A stretch of DNA of 64,000 nt from Chloroflexota bacterium (lineage in GTDB: Bacteria; Chloroflexota; Anaerolineae; Promineifilales; Promineifilaceae), in contig JACTMP010000018.1 of assembly GCA_014584575.1 (NCBI GenBank), forward strand, positions 17,671 through 81,670. Direction: 5' to 3'. Of the stretch, positions 1-8,933 are shown in pieces. Each line of letters opens with the position of its first letter. Position 1 is the first letter of the stretch. A model generated the notes under the pieces. It was given only the letters and a program-made list of their open reading frames with translations, was not told where the DNA came from and ran no database searches. The position numbers and the translations under genes were made by a program.

Positions 1-509
1 TGCATGACAGTTATTGGGTGGTGGGGCACTTCCACGCTACCATGTTCGGCGGTTTTATCTTTCCCTTTTTTGCGGCGTTGTATTATTGGTACCCCAAAAT
101 TACCGGACATATGTACAAAGAGGCGTTGGGTAAGCTGCATTTCTGGTTGATGGTGCCCGGTTTCTGGGTGATGAGCTTTGGCCAGATGAGCGCCGGCATC
201 ATGGGTATGAACCGCCGTTATGCCGATTATGACCCGGCGTTGGGCATTGAAACGCAGCAGGTGTTGGTGACGTTGGCGGCCTTTGTGATTGGCTGGTCGG
301 TGCTGATTATGATTTACAACTTCATTGCCAGCGCCCGCATGGAACCGGTGGCGGCGACCAACCCCTGGGGTTCCCGTTCGCCGGAGTGGCAGATTCCTTC
401 GCCCGTGCCGGAGTTTAATTATGATGTGCCTTTTGAGGTAGTGGGCGACCCGTATGATTATGGGCTGGACAGGCCGTATATTCGGTTCCAGGCGGCGGCT
501 GGGGACTGA
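1..509 (+). CDS. ctaD: Cytochrome c oxidase subunit I, C-terminal part (partial)
   Basis: This is the C-terminal ~168 residues of the catalytic heme-copper oxidase subunit, which reduces O2 and pumps protons in the cytoplasmic membrane. The open frame begins before the window. The first codons read HDSYWVVGHFHATMFGG: the HFH pair matches the conserved histidines that bind the active-site heme and the low-spin heme in this family. Several hydrophobic segments follow, and the last ~40 residues form a polar tail. Subunit IV, subunit III, CtaG and SURF1 genes follow on the same strand, so this is the end of a cta operon. The 5' end is cut by the window edge. Confidence 0.95.
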   Translation, partial: HDSYWVVGHFHATMFGGFIFPFFAALYYWYPKITGHMYKEALGKLHFWLMVPGFWVMSFGQMSAGIMGMNRRYADYDPALGIETQQVLVTLAAFVIGWSVLIMIYNFIASARMEPVAATNPWGSRSPEWQIPSPVPEFNYDVPFEVVGDPYDYGLDRPYIRFQAAAGD

Positions 510-512
510 TGG

Positions 513-549
513 CAATCGGTTATCGGTAATCGGTTATCGGTAATCGGTC
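513..549. repeat. Family B intergenic repeat (atcggtaatcggt-type)
   Basis: The gap between ctaD and the subunit IV gene is filled with tandem variants of ATCGGTTATCGGTA. The same motif recurs at 38814-38842 and 49716-49803. No gene or obvious promoter is visible in it. Confidence 0.75.
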
Positions 550-562
550 ATGGAGAGAGACT

Positions 563-772
563 GTGGAAAAGAACGAGGATTGGAAAAAGGCGGCGCAGCG
601 TTTGGGCATGAATGTCTTTATTGGCCTGATGGTGCTGACGCTGATTGAGTATGCGCTGAGTGTCGTTTTTTACACGACGGTGGGTTTATTTATCACGATG
701 CTGATAAAGTCAGCTTTGATTGTGTATTACTTTATGCACGTCTATCGCCTGTGGCGGGAGGATAGTCACTGA
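563..772 (+). CDS. ctaF: Cytochrome c oxidase subunit IV (small membrane subunit)
   Basis: This 69-residue protein has a charged N-terminus followed by two hydrophobic segments (about residues 14-36 and 40-60). Size, topology and position between subunits I and III match the prokaryotic subunit IV family (COX4_pro-like), an accessory membrane subunit of aa3-type oxidases. It starts at GTG 563 behind a purine-rich GGAGAGAGA. Its stop overlaps the ctaE start (ATGA at 772), implying translational coupling. The assignment rests on context and topology because the family is poorly conserved in sequence. Confidence 0.8.
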   Translation: MEKNEDWKKAAQRLGMNVFIGLMVLTLIEYALSVVFYTTVGLFITMLIKSALIVYYFMHVYRLWREDSH

Positions 773-1437
773 TGAGTGCAACAACGGCCGAACACACACA
801 CGATTCGCACCACGAGGCGCACAGCCATGTGCCACCTTACCATGTGCAGTTGAAAAGCAATCGCATGGGATTGTGGTTGTTTTTCATTTCGGAAATTTTT
901 CTGTTTGGGGCGTTGTTTGCCGCCCGCTTTTACCTGTGGTATGTGCCCGGCGTGGGCCAAACGCGGCCGGAATTAAGCCAGGAATTGGGGCTGCTGGCGA
1001 CGACGGTGCTGCTGGTGAGCAGTTATTTTGTGTTCCGGGGCGAAACGGCTATGGAACATGGCGACCGCAGCCGCTTTTTGAATTCGTATATGATGGCGGC
1101 GTTGTTGGGTCTGGTCTTTTTTGTGGCTGTGGTGGTGATGGAGTGGAATGTCTTTGGCCTGGAAGGCAGCATTGCCGGTATTGAACTGTTCGGCCACCTG
1201 GGTGTGGACGATGGCGTCTATGCCGGGGTATTTTATGCCATGACGGGGATGCATGCGCTGCACGTGATTACCGGTGTCATGTTATTGCTGTTCGTCTGGA
1301 ATCGTGGGCGCAAAGGGGATTATTCGCCAGAACGTCACTGGGGTGTGGAAGGATGCGCCCTGTATTGGCACTATGTGGATGTGGTGTGGGTGTTTTTCTA
1401 CCCGGCGCTGTATTTGATTGGCACGGCCGTGCATTGA
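772..1437 (+). CDS. ctaE: Cytochrome c oxidase subunit III
   Basis: The 221-residue membrane protein has a His-rich N-terminus and family hallmarks such as FFISEIFLFGALFAARFY, GMHALHVITG and the C-terminal ALYWHYVDVVWVFFY. Subunit III stabilises the oxidase core and has no redox centre. The start overlaps the stop of the preceding small subunit. Length is normal for a bacterial subunit III with seven or fewer helices. An ACGGCCGT octamer lies just before the stop codon. Confidence 0.95.
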   Translation: MSATTAEHTHDSHHEAHSHVPPYHVQLKSNRMGLWLFFISEIFLFGALFAARFYLWYVPGVGQTRPELSQELGLLATTVLLVSSYFVFRGETAMEHGDRSRFLNSYMMAALLGLVFFVAVVVMEWNVFGLEGSIAGIELFGHLGVDDGVYAGVFYAMTGMHALHVITGVMLLLFVWNRGRKGDYSPERHWGVEGCALYWHYVDVVWVFFYPALYLIGTAVH

Positions 1438-1445
1438 TAATGGGT

Positions 1446-1489
1446 ACTTGCGTAATTGGGTAATTACCCAATTACCCAATTACGCAAGT
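1446..1489. repeat. Near-perfect palindrome (family G) between ctaE and ctaG
   Basis: The arms ACTTGCGTAATTGGGTAATT and AATTACCCAATTACGCAAGT pair almost perfectly around a short centre. The element starts 8 bases after the ctaE stop and ends 10 bases before the ctaG start. It has no trailing T-run on the plus strand, so it is not a classical terminator. Confidence 0.8.
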
Positions 1490-1498
1490 ACATCTCCC

Positions 1499-2437
1499 AT
1501 GGATCCTGTAACCGAAGCTGTCCTGCGCTCGTGGGATTGGCGGATAGAAGTTATTTTAGTCCTGGCGTTGGCCGGGATTTTTTATCTACGGGGGTGGTGG
1601 CGGCTGCTGCGGCGGACGGGCCGCAGCCAACGGTATAGTGGGTATCGGCGTAATCCCTGGCGGCTGACGGCCGTGTGGCGACCCATTTCCTACGTTGCCG
1701 GACTGCTGCTCATCGCCCTGGCCTTGCTTTCCCCCATTGACGTACTCAGCCAACAGTTGTTTTTCATGCACATGATCCAGCATTTATTTCTGATGATGCT
1801 GGCGCCGCCGCTGCTGCTCATCGCCAGCCCGCTGCCCTTTATTCTATGGGGCTTGCCGGATCGCTGGCGGTTGGGCGTGGGCGGTGTGTTGGGCAAGGGG
1901 CTGCACCGGGATTCCCGTTTTCGCCGGGGATTGCGCAACGCCACCAATCCTGGCATTGTCTGGCTGATCTGGGTCATTGTGCTGATTGGCTGGCACGACC
2001 CTGGCCTGTATAACCTGGCGCTGGAAGTGGGGTGGGTGCATGATTTGGAGCATCTCTCCTTTTTCCTGGCAAGTATGCTGCTGTATTGGCACATCACCGG
2101 GGCCGGGCCGCGCATTCATAAGCAGTTTAGCCTGGTGGGGCGCACGGCGCTAACGGTGGCGGCCATTCCGCCGAACATGCTGTTGGGGGTAGTGTTGGCG
2201 ATGGCGACCTCGGTGATTTACAGCCATTATCTGAATGTGCCGCGCATCTGGGGCATTGACGCCCTGGCTGACCAGCAAATTAGCGGCTTTATTATGTGGG
2301 TGCCGGGCAGCATGATGCACATTGTGGCCGCGCTTTTCCTCATCTACCGCATTTTAGATAAGGAAGAGCAGAAGCCGGCAATGCCTGTGTCTACGTGGGG
2401 GCGGAAAGAGAAAGAGATTGGGAGATTGGGAGATTGA
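1499..2437 (+). CDS. ctaG: CtaG-type cytochrome c oxidase assembly protein
   Basis: The ~312-residue polytopic membrane protein resembles the Caa3_CtaG family, which helps insert copper into the oxidase. Conserved-looking histidines lie in membrane segments, for example FMHMIQHLFLMMLAPPLLLI and HDLEHLSFF. I chose ATG 1499 (MDPVTEAVLRSW); an earlier in-frame ATG at 1418 would overlap ctaE and run through the palindrome. No strong ribosome binding site is visible. The last codons (KEKEIGRLGD) and the stop lie inside a family A repeat, so the natural C-terminus appears to have been replaced or extended by repeat sequence. Confidence 0.9.
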   Translation: MDPVTEAVLRSWDWRIEVILVLALAGIFYLRGWWRLLRRTGRSQRYSGYRRNPWRLTAVWRPISYVAGLLLIALALLSPIDVLSQQLFFMHMIQHLFLMMLAPPLLLIASPLPFILWGLPDRWRLGVGGVLGKGLHRDSRFRRGLRNATNPGIVWLIWVIVLIGWHDPGLYNLALEVGWVHDLEHLSFFLASMLLYWHITGAGPRIHKQFSLVGRTALTVAAIPPNMLLGVVLAMATSVIYSHYLNVPRIWGIDALADQQISGFIMWVPGSMMHIVAALFLIYRILDKEEQKPAMPVSTWGRKEKEIGRLGD

Positions 2438-2477
2438 GAGATTGGACAATCTCCCAATCTCCCAATCTCTCAATCTC
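2411..2477. repeat. Family A repeat (GGGAGATTGAGAGATT-type palindrome)
   Basis: A purine arm built of GAGATTGGGAGATTG units is followed by the complementary CAATCTCCCAATCTC arm, forming a long hairpin. The left arm encodes the end of ctaG and its TGA stop; the right arm ends 10 bases before the SURF1 start. Related copies occur at 17747, 23464, 50893 and 51648. Confidence 0.85.
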
Positions 2478-2487
2478 ATCACGCCAT

Positions 2488-3240
2488 ATGCAATTACTCA
2501 AAGCAGTTTTTAGCCGCAGATGGATGGCCGCCACGCTGGTGGTGCTGCTGGGCATGGCGCTGATGGTGCGTTTGAGCATCTGGCAGTTTGACCGGCTGGC
2601 GGAGCGGCGGGCGGCTAATGCGGTGTTGGCGGCGACGCTGGCGTCGGAATTTATGGTGCTGACCGGAGAGCCAATCAGCGGCGATGTGACCCAATTAAAA
2701 GACCGGCAGGTGGTGGCCGAAGGAGAGTTTGACCACCAAAATCAGGTGACACTGCTGGTGCAAAGCTGGCAGGGGCGGGCCGGGGTGCATCTGATTACGC
2801 CGTTGGTACTGGCGGGAACGGACACGGAGCCGCTTCGGGCCGTGCTGGTGGATCGTGGCTGGGTGCCACAGACAGAGGTGGACAACGGCAATCTGGCTAC
2901 GTATGACGAAACGGGGCCGCTGCGCCTGACCGGAGTGGTAGCCCTGTCCCAACCATTGTCCCGGTATGGTAATCCTGAATTAGAAGCGACAGGGCGGCAA
3001 ACGGCCGTGTACCGCATAGATGTGCCGCGTCTGCAAGAGCAAATGCCGTATGACCTGCTGCCGTTTTACGTGATTCAAGCGCCGCCGCCGGAAGGCAACA
3101 CCGCACTCCCTTTCCGCGAACTGCCGCCAGTTGACCTGTCCGAAGGGCCGCACCTGAGTTATGCCCTGCAATGGCTGTTGTTTACGCTCATCCTGGGTGG
3201 AGGGTACCTCATTTTTGTGCAGCGCAGCCTGAAGAATTGA
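2488..3240 (+). CDS. SURF1 family cytochrome oxidase biogenesis protein
   Basis: This ~250-residue protein has one N-terminal and one C-terminal membrane helix around an extracytoplasmic domain, the SURF1 layout. Family features include the N-terminal IWQFDRLAERRA, the internal VLVDRGWVP and the terminal SYALQWLLFTLILGGGYLIF. SURF1 proteins assist heme a insertion into oxidase subunit I. I chose ATG 2488 (MQLLKAVFSRRW); in-frame codons further upstream are repeat sequence. Position after ctaG fits a role in oxidase maturation. Confidence 0.9.
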   Translation: MQLLKAVFSRRWMAATLVVLLGMALMVRLSIWQFDRLAERRAANAVLAATLASEFMVLTGEPISGDVTQLKDRQVVAEGEFDHQNQVTLLVQSWQGRAGVHLITPLVLAGTDTEPLRAVLVDRGWVPQTEVDNGNLATYDETGPLRLTGVVALSQPLSRYGNPELEATGRQTAVYRIDVPRLQEQMPYDLLPFYVIQAPPPEGNTALPFRELPPVDLSEGPHLSYALQWLLFTLILGGGYLIFVQRSLKN

Positions 3241-3256
3241 TCCGCGAAGGTTTTAG

Positions 3257-3835
3257 ATGGCATCTTTTTTTAATCATCCGCGTTTACCCGCGTTTATCCG
3301 CGTCCTTCTCCTCCTCTCTGTTTTATCCTTTTCTGTGGCAGAGGTGGCGGCGCATGGTGGGGGGGCGTTGCAGATTGCCAATGCGCCGGTGGGGGCGTGT
3401 CTGGCTTCGGTCTGGTTGGCCCCGTCTACGCCCCGCGCCAACAAGACGCTGCATGTGACGGTGGGGCTGGCAGAGGCCGCCAGCGGCGCGCCGGTGTTGA
3501 ATGGCACGGTACTGGTGGCGGTCGCCGACGTGGCCGATGGGCGGCAGGTAGCCGCCGCCCCGGCCACAACCGCGCAGTCGGTGAACCGGCTCTTTTACGA
3601 AGCCGATTTGCCGGCGCAGCCCCCCGGCGATTACCGGTTCGCGGTGACGACAACATGCCAGGGGGTAACGGAGGTGTTGACGTTTGTGGCGGTGGTACGG
3701 CCGTCTACCAATCCGCTTTTCATTGCCCTACCACTGTCCATTGGCGGGCTGTTGGTGGCAACCTGGTTGTGGCGGCAATGGCAGCGGGACCCGATGCCAA
3801 AGTCGGTACGGAGGGGCGTGATGCATGAACCGTGA
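3257..3835 (+). CDS. Exported membrane-anchored hypothetical protein of the oxidase cluster
   Basis: The 192-residue protein has a signal peptide (hydrophobic about residues 15-32, then a VAAHGGG start of the mature part), a ~120-residue beta-rich domain and a C-terminal membrane helix (about 153-172). The domain vaguely resembles YtkA/FixH-like sandwiches often seen near oxidases, but I cannot assign it. The N-terminal coding sequence contains repeated ATCCGCGTTT units, and the C-terminus (VRRGVMHEP) runs into a family C repeat, so both ends are repeat-derived. It is probably the last gene of the oxidase operon. Confidence 0.75.
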   Translation: MASFFNHPRLPAFIRVLLLLSVLSFSVAEVAAHGGGALQIANAPVGACLASVWLAPSTPRANKTLHVTVGLAEAASGAPVLNGTVLVAVADVADGRQVAAAPATTAQSVNRLFYEADLPAQPPGDYRFAVTTTCQGVTEVLTFVAVVRPSTNPLFIALPLSIGGLLVATWLWRQWQRDPMPKSVRRGVMHEP

Positions 3836-3870
3836 TGCGTGACCGGAGGAAACTCACGCATCACGCATCA
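3821..3870. repeat. Family C repeat (GTGATGCGTGA / TCACGCATCAC hairpin)
   Basis: TGATGCGTGA and TCACGCATCA arms flank a short spacer. The left part encodes the C-terminus and stop of the preceding gene. Related copies are at 8254, 36724, 48600 and, inside a gene, at 52896 and 53427. The remaining bases up to 3990 contain two TATAAT-like boxes (3930 and 3950) that could serve the next gene, without a convincing -35. Confidence 0.8.
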
Positions 3871-3990
3871 GTACATTAAGTGCATATAAAACGTTGGGAG
3901 GATGGGTGGTTAGGGGGTACGGCCGTCATTATAATCCATCAGTGGTGCGTATAATGATGTGGAAAGGATTCTCCCAAAAACGAGGTAAAC

Positions 3991-6282
3991 ATGCACACTC
4001 GTCCTAAACTTGAAGAAGGTTGGTCTACGCTCATACTTCTGTGGGCCATGATGTTCGTCACCGCTTTTGCCATCCAACAGGCTGACCTGATTAACGGCCT
4101 GCAAGTGATTCCCCTGGTGGGCACAGCCGCCATTTTAACCGGCACATTGTTAGCGAAGAGCCGCTTTTCCCCCAATACCGCTCACCTGTATGCGCTGCTC
4201 TACGGCACATTTGTGCTCTTTTATCTGGTGGGCAGCACCGATACTTTTATAGGGATTGCCTGGCGGGATCGGATCATTCATCCCGAAAATGGCATGATTG
4301 CCCGGCAGTTGGCCTGGTTTGGCAAACTGGTGGATGGCGGCACCAGCCGGGATGGGCTGATTTTTGTCTTTCAAACGGCCGTTATCTTCTGGCTGCTCGG
4401 CTATACGGCGGCCTGGTATACTTTCCGCTTCCCGCATGTGTGGCGGGCTATTGTGCCCATGGGGCTGGTGTTGTTAAGTGTGGTGTATTACTATGCCGGG
4501 CCACGGCCGTTGCCCTATTACCTGGCAGTGTATTCCCTCTTAGCCGCTCTGTTTGTGGCCCGTACTTATCTGGTGGAACAGGAACGAACATGGCGCAGCA
4601 CGGCCGTGCGATACGAGAATAGCATCTGGTTCGCCTTTGCCCGCGCCGGGCTGATTGCCGCCGCCATTGCTCTCATCCTGGCCTGGGGCCTGCCGCCCCT
4701 GTCGGCCAATGCCGCTGTCAGCGACGCCCTGGGTGGCACACGTGGCCCCTGGCGCGAATTCCAGGACAACTGGACGCGCATGTTTTCGGCGCTGCGCACC
4801 TATGGCGTCAATACCGCCGATCCTTACCAGGATTCATTGGTGTTGGGCGGACCGCGCACGGTGGGCGCCACCCCTGTCATGGACATCATCGTTACGGAAG
4901 AGTTACCGTATGTTTATTGGCAGGCGGTTGTCTATGACACCTACGAAGACGAAACGTGGCACAGGGGTAACGACCTGGTTTATGAACATTATGAAGACGA
5001 AGGGCTGTTGGCAATTCCGCCCACACGCAGCCGCCAGACGGTGACGCAGACGGTCTACTCCTATTTCCCCAGTTCCAGCCTCATTTATGGCGCGCCAGAC
5101 ATCATCAGCGCCGACCGAGCCTTGCTGGTCAGTGCCCGCGAGGATGCCAGCGGCAATAAACTGATCAGCCAGGTGCGCGCCAAATACATTTTGCAGCAAG
5201 GCGACCGGTATGAGGTGCTCTCCCGCCTTTCTGTGGCCGACGCCACCAGTCTACGCCAGGCATCCACTTCTTACCCTGACTGGATAAACGACACCTATTT
5301 ACAACTACCTGATACCATTTCGCCGGAGACATTGGCCTTGGCTGCCGAACTTGCCGCGCCATATGACAATCCGTATGACAAGGCGATGGCCGTGCAAACC
5401 TATTTGCGCGAGACCATCAAATATAATGACCAGATTGCTGCGCCGCCCGATAATGTAGACCCGGTGCATTATACGCTGTTTGTTAGCCAGGAGGGGTACT
5501 GCAACTATTATGCGTCGGCAATGGCGGTCATGCTGCGTTCTCAGGGCGTGCCGGCGCGGGTGGTGAGTGGGTATGCCCAGGGCACCTATGATCAGGATTC
5601 CCATCTGTACCGGGTGCGCGCCAATAATGCCCATACCTGGGTGGAAGTTTATTTCCCCACCTATGGCTGGATTCAGTTTGAGCCAACTGCTTCGATTCCG
5701 GTCATTACCCGTCCGGAACGTCTGAGCGAGGAGGGCAATGACCCGCTTAGTTCCTTTGTTTTTAATGACCGCCGTGAAACGGCCAGTATCCCTGAAGAAG
5801 ATTTGCTAGAAGAGGATGACCCGCAAGATTTGATTGCGGATGAGAATAGAGGCGGCCCGGTTACGCCGCCAGCGACCGCCCCACTGTTCCCCATTTGGGA
5901 AGCGTTGGGGGCGGTGGTGATTGTGCTGGCGGCGGTTGGTGTGTCCTGGACGGCCAATTCAATGAACCGGCGGGTGGAGATGGATGTGGACCGCAGCTAT
6001 AAGCGGTTGAGCAGTTGGGCGCGCTGGATGGGGGTGCCGCAGCGCCCCGAACATACGCCCTATGAACGTGCTGATTTGCTGGCTACGGCCGTGCCTGAAG
6101 GCAAAGACGCCATCCGTACTATTACCCGACAGTTTGTCCTCAAACAATTCAGCCGCCAGCGCACCTATGAAGATGGCTTTAGCCCGCTGCCGTATTGGAA
6201 AGAGTTACGGCCGTTGCTCCTTAAAAAAAGCATCGCTGCCCGTCTCCACCGCTGGCAGCAAAAAAGCAAGCGCAAAAAATAA
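3991..6282 (+). CDS. Transglutaminase-like membrane protein (TgpA-like)
   Basis: The 763-residue protein starts with about six membrane helices (residues 15-230), continues with an extracytoplasmic transglutaminase-like domain, and ends with one more helix (about 633-652) and a cytoplasmic tail like the DUF4129 region of TgpA. The catalytic Cys lies in EGYCNYYASAMAVMLRSQG, the His in NNAHTWVEVYFP, and the third position in IQFEPT. It could be a peptidase or cross-linking enzyme acting at the cell surface; the substrate is unknown. It starts at ATG 3991 behind a weak GAGG-type site and is probably monocistronic. Confidence 0.88.
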   Translation: MHTRPKLEEGWSTLILLWAMMFVTAFAIQQADLINGLQVIPLVGTAAILTGTLLAKSRFSPNTAHLYALLYGTFVLFYLVGSTDTFIGIAWRDRIIHPENGMIARQLAWFGKLVDGGTSRDGLIFVFQTAVIFWLLGYTAAWYTFRFPHVWRAIVPMGLVLLSVVYYYAGPRPLPYYLAVYSLLAALFVARTYLVEQERTWRSTAVRYENSIWFAFARAGLIAAAIALILAWGLPPLSANAAVSDALGGTRGPWREFQDNWTRMFSALRTYGVNTADPYQDSLVLGGPRTVGATPVMDIIVTEELPYVYWQAVVYDTYEDETWHRGNDLVYEHYEDEGLLAIPPTRSRQTVTQTVYSYFPSSSLIYGAPDIISADRALLVSAREDASGNKLISQVRAKYILQQGDRYEVLSRLSVADATSLRQASTSYPDWINDTYLQLPDTISPETLALAAELAAPYDNPYDKAMAVQTYLRETIKYNDQIAAPPDNVDPVHYTLFVSQEGYCNYYASAMAVMLRSQGVPARVVSGYAQGTYDQDSHLYRVRANNAHTWVEVYFPTYGWIQFEPTASIPVITRPERLSEEGNDPLSSFVFNDRRETASIPEEDLLEEDDPQDLIADENRGGPVTPPATAPLFPIWEALGAVVIVLAAVGVSWTANSMNRRVEMDVDRSYKRLSSWARWMGVPQRPEHTPYERADLLATAVPEGKDAIRTITRQFVLKQFSRQRTYEDGFSPLPYWKELRPLLLKKSIAARLHRWQQKSKRKK

Positions 6283-6283
6283 A

Positions 6284-6349
6284 TGCTCACGTGTTTATGT
6301 GTTCAAGTATTCACGCGAACACATAAACACGCGAACACATAAACACGCC
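6284..6349. repeat. Intergenic repeat of CGCGAACACATAAACA units (family H)
   Basis: Two direct copies of CGCGAACACATAAACA on one arm face the complementary GTGTTTATGTGTTC on the other, so the segment can form a hairpin. It begins right after the stop of the transglutaminase-like gene. A TATAAT box at 6392-6397 downstream might belong to a promoter of the cyclase gene; its -35 is poor. Confidence 0.7.
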
Positions 6350-6507
6350 CCCTACATTTAGCCAAAATGTAACCAACAGCGCCAAAACTGTTATAATAAC
6401 CGCGTCAGGGGATTGTAGTGCGCCTGTCTCCGGCAAAATGAACCAAAACCTGGTTTAAGTTTCATCACTCATCCTTCAACATTCATAAATTCGTAGGAAG
6501 AAACCCG

Positions 6508-8256
6508 GTGGAAGACCCATCAACAACCCAGATACACACCAATCTCAATGACCTGCGCAAACTGATTGATAACCTGGGCACGGCCGTGAATCAGCAGCAG
6601 CAGACCATCATCACGACCCGGCCCGATGTTGCCCATCCCGTTATCTCCCGCTCCAGCGACGAAATCACCCGCCAGTTGGTGGTGTTGCGCCGTACCGTTG
6701 AAGACCTGGAAAGGCGTGTCAAAGCCCAGGAAAAAGAGCGCGAACAACTGCGTGCCCTGCAAGACGTGGGCGCCATGATCAACTCCTCCCTTGATCTTGA
6801 TCAAGTATTAGTGGTAGTGATGGACGCCATCATAGACCTGACCAAAGCCGAACGATCCATCTTGCTGCTGAAAAGTGAGGACACCGGCGAATTAGACGTG
6901 CGCGTCTACCGCAACATGGACCGGGAAACGCTGGAAAAATCCTCCTTCGACTTCAGCCGCAGTATCGTGCGCGCTGTGGCCGAATCCGGCGAACCCATTG
7001 TCACCATGAACGCCATGTCAGACAGCCGCTTTGCCGCCCAGGAAAGCATCATCAGCTACAACCTGCGCTCCATCCTCTGTGTGCCCCTCAAAATCAAAGA
7101 GATGATCATCGGGGTCATCTTTGCCGATAACCGGGTGCAGGCCGGCGTGTTTGGCGATACCGACCGGGATTTGCTGGCCTCCTTTGCCAACCAGGCGGCC
7201 GTAGCCATTGAAAATGCCCGCCTCTTCCAACAAATCCGTAACCACCTGACCGAAATCACGGAAATGCGCGACCTGATGGACAACGTCTTTGCCTCCATCA
7301 CCAGCGGCGTCATCACCATTGACGAGGAGGAGCGCATCGCCCTCTATAATCGCGCCGCCGAACGCATCCTGGGTTATCCGCAGAACGCCATCATGCGCCA
7401 GACCTACCAGACGGCGCTGGAAACCTTGAACCTGCCGATAGAACCGCTGGTAGAAGATGTGCGCCACAAAGGGGGTGTGCAAAACACTGAGGTAGACCTG
7501 GTTATCAGCCGTCGTCCCGGCGTCACCACCCTGAACCTGACCCTCACCCCACTGCGCGATTATGAACAGGAAACGCTCGGTGTGGCTATGGTGCTGAACG
7601 ATGTCACCGAAAAGAAAAACCTGGAAAGCGTGCGCCGCTACCTGCCGCCCGCCCTGGTAGACCAGATTCGAGATCTGGACGCGGCACAGCGGCCGCAGCA
7701 CCGGATTATGAGCGTCCTTTTTGCCGATGTGCGCGGCTACAGCACCTTTAGCGAACACGTAGACCCGGAAAAGCTGATTCAAATTATGAACGGCTACTTC
7801 ACCATCTTTGTCCGCGCCATTGATAACTTTGAAGGGCTGACCGATAAGTTTATGGGCGACGCGGTGATGGCGCTGTATAACACGCCGCTCAACCCGCAGC
7901 GCCGCCACGCCGAACGCGCCGTGCGCACAGCGTTGATGATTCAGGAAAATATGCGCGCCTACCTGGCCGAAATACCGGAAGACCGCCGCCTGCATTTTGG
8001 CGTGGGGGTGCATACCGGCGAAGCGGTGGTGGGCAATGTGGGCAGCAGCCTGCGCAAAGATTATTCGGCCATTGGCGACGCCGTGAACCTGGCCAAGCGG
8101 GTGCAGGAAAACGCCGGCGGCGATGAAGTGTTACTCAGCAGCGCCACCTATGAACTGGTGAAGGATTGGGTGGTAGCCGAAGCGATGGAACCCATTCGCG
8201 TGAAAGGCCGCCAGACATTGGAGCAAATTTACCGATTGCAAGGCACAAAAACGTGA
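6508..8256 (+). CDS. GAF-PAS class III adenylate/guanylate cyclase
   Basis: The 582-residue soluble sensor has an N-terminal coiled coil (about 45-85), a GAF domain (about 90-245), a PAS domain (about 255-370) and a class III cyclase domain (about 395-575). In the cyclase part the metal-binding Asp residues are in LFADVRGYSTF and KFMGDAVMALY, and the Lys before GD is the usual adenine-contacting position, so cAMP is the likelier product. No membrane helix is seen. The GTG start at 6508 has the site TAGGAAG upstream. It presumably turns a small-molecule or redox signal into a cyclic nucleotide. Confidence 0.92.
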   Translation: MEDPSTTQIHTNLNDLRKLIDNLGTAVNQQQQTIITTRPDVAHPVISRSSDEITRQLVVLRRTVEDLERRVKAQEKEREQLRALQDVGAMINSSLDLDQVLVVVMDAIIDLTKAERSILLLKSEDTGELDVRVYRNMDRETLEKSSFDFSRSIVRAVAESGEPIVTMNAMSDSRFAAQESIISYNLRSILCVPLKIKEMIIGVIFADNRVQAGVFGDTDRDLLASFANQAAVAIENARLFQQIRNHLTEITEMRDLMDNVFASITSGVITIDEEERIALYNRAAERILGYPQNAIMRQTYQTALETLNLPIEPLVEDVRHKGGVQNTEVDLVISRRPGVTTLNLTLTPLRDYEQETLGVAMVLNDVTEKKNLESVRRYLPPALVDQIRDLDAAQRPQHRIMSVLFADVRGYSTFSEHVDPEKLIQIMNGYFTIFVRAIDNFEGLTDKFMGDAVMALYNTPLNPQRRHAERAVRTALMIQENMRAYLAEIPEDRRLHFGVGVHTGEAVVGNVGSSLRKDYSAIGDAVNLAKRVQENAGGDEVLLSSATYELVKDWVVAEAMEPIRVKGRQTLEQIYRLQGTKT

Positions 8257-8311
8257 TGTATGAAACGTGATGCGTGAATTTTACTTGTCACGTTTCACGC
8301 ATCACGCATCA
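8254..8311. repeat. Family C repeat, second copy
   Basis: AACGTGATGCGTGAA is followed after a short loop by TTCACGCATCACGC. The copy overlaps the stop codon of the cyclase gene and fills most of the gap to the deformylase gene. Confidence 0.8.
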
Positions 8312-8357
8312 TGTAAAAAGTGCTCACCTTCCCCAAACGAGATAAAATTCCCCGATT

Positions 8358-8933
8358 ATGACACTATTAGACGTTGTAAAACTCCCGGCGCCGATTTTGC
8401 GCCAGAAAACAAGACCGGTTACTAAATTTGACGATGAACTGCAAACGCTGATTGACAACATGGTGGAAACCATGCGGGAGAGCAACGGCGTGGGGTTGGC
8501 CGCCCCGCAAATTGGGCTGCCGATGCAGTTGGCCGTCATAGAAACGCTGCCCAAAGAAGATGACCAGGGCAACGAAATTCCCGATTCCCGCGAGTTGTTT
8601 GTGATTGCCAACCCGGAGATTGTGTGGCAGTCACGGGAAGTGGTGGATGGGGTGGAAGGCTGCCTCTCGATTCCCGGCTATGTGGGCGAGGTGGAGCGGC
8701 ATGAGGTGGTACGGGTGCGGGCACAAGATCGGTACGGCCGTAAAGTCAAACTGAAACTCAACGGCTGGACGGCCCGCATCTTCCAACACGAGATTGACCA
8801 CCTGAACGGCATCCTCTACATTGACCGCCTGACAGCCCCAGAGCACCTGTGGACGGACGAGGAGTTTGAGAAGATGCAGGAAGCAGCGAAGAAACGACGT
8901 GAGAAAAGAGAAGAAACTGCGCCTACTTTATAA
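8358..8933 (+). CDS. def: Peptide deformylase
   Basis: This 191-residue enzyme removes the formyl group from the N-terminal methionine of new proteins. All three family motifs are present: GVGLAAPQIG (about 47-56), EGCLS (about 99-103, with the metal-binding Cys) and QHEIDH (about 141-146, with two metal-binding His). The C-terminus has a basic/acidic helix extension. The start at 8358 has no strong ribosome binding site. Its last codons overlap the convergent small gene on the other strand by 11 bases. Confidence 0.96.
   Translation: MTLLDVVKLPAPILRQKTRPVTKFDDELQTLIDNMVETMRESNGVGLAAPQIGLPMQLAVIETLPKEDDQGNEIPDSRELFVIANPEIVWQSREVVDGVEGCLSIPGYVGEVERHEVVRVRAQDRYGRKVKLKLNGWTARIFQHEIDHLNGILYIDRLTAPEHLWTDEEFEKMQEAAKKRREKREETAPTL

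Noticed and set aside
1418..1498. Longer N-terminus for ctaG starting inside ctaE
   Set aside because: It would translate the palindromic repeat and overlap ctaE; ATG 1499 gives a normal family N-terminus.
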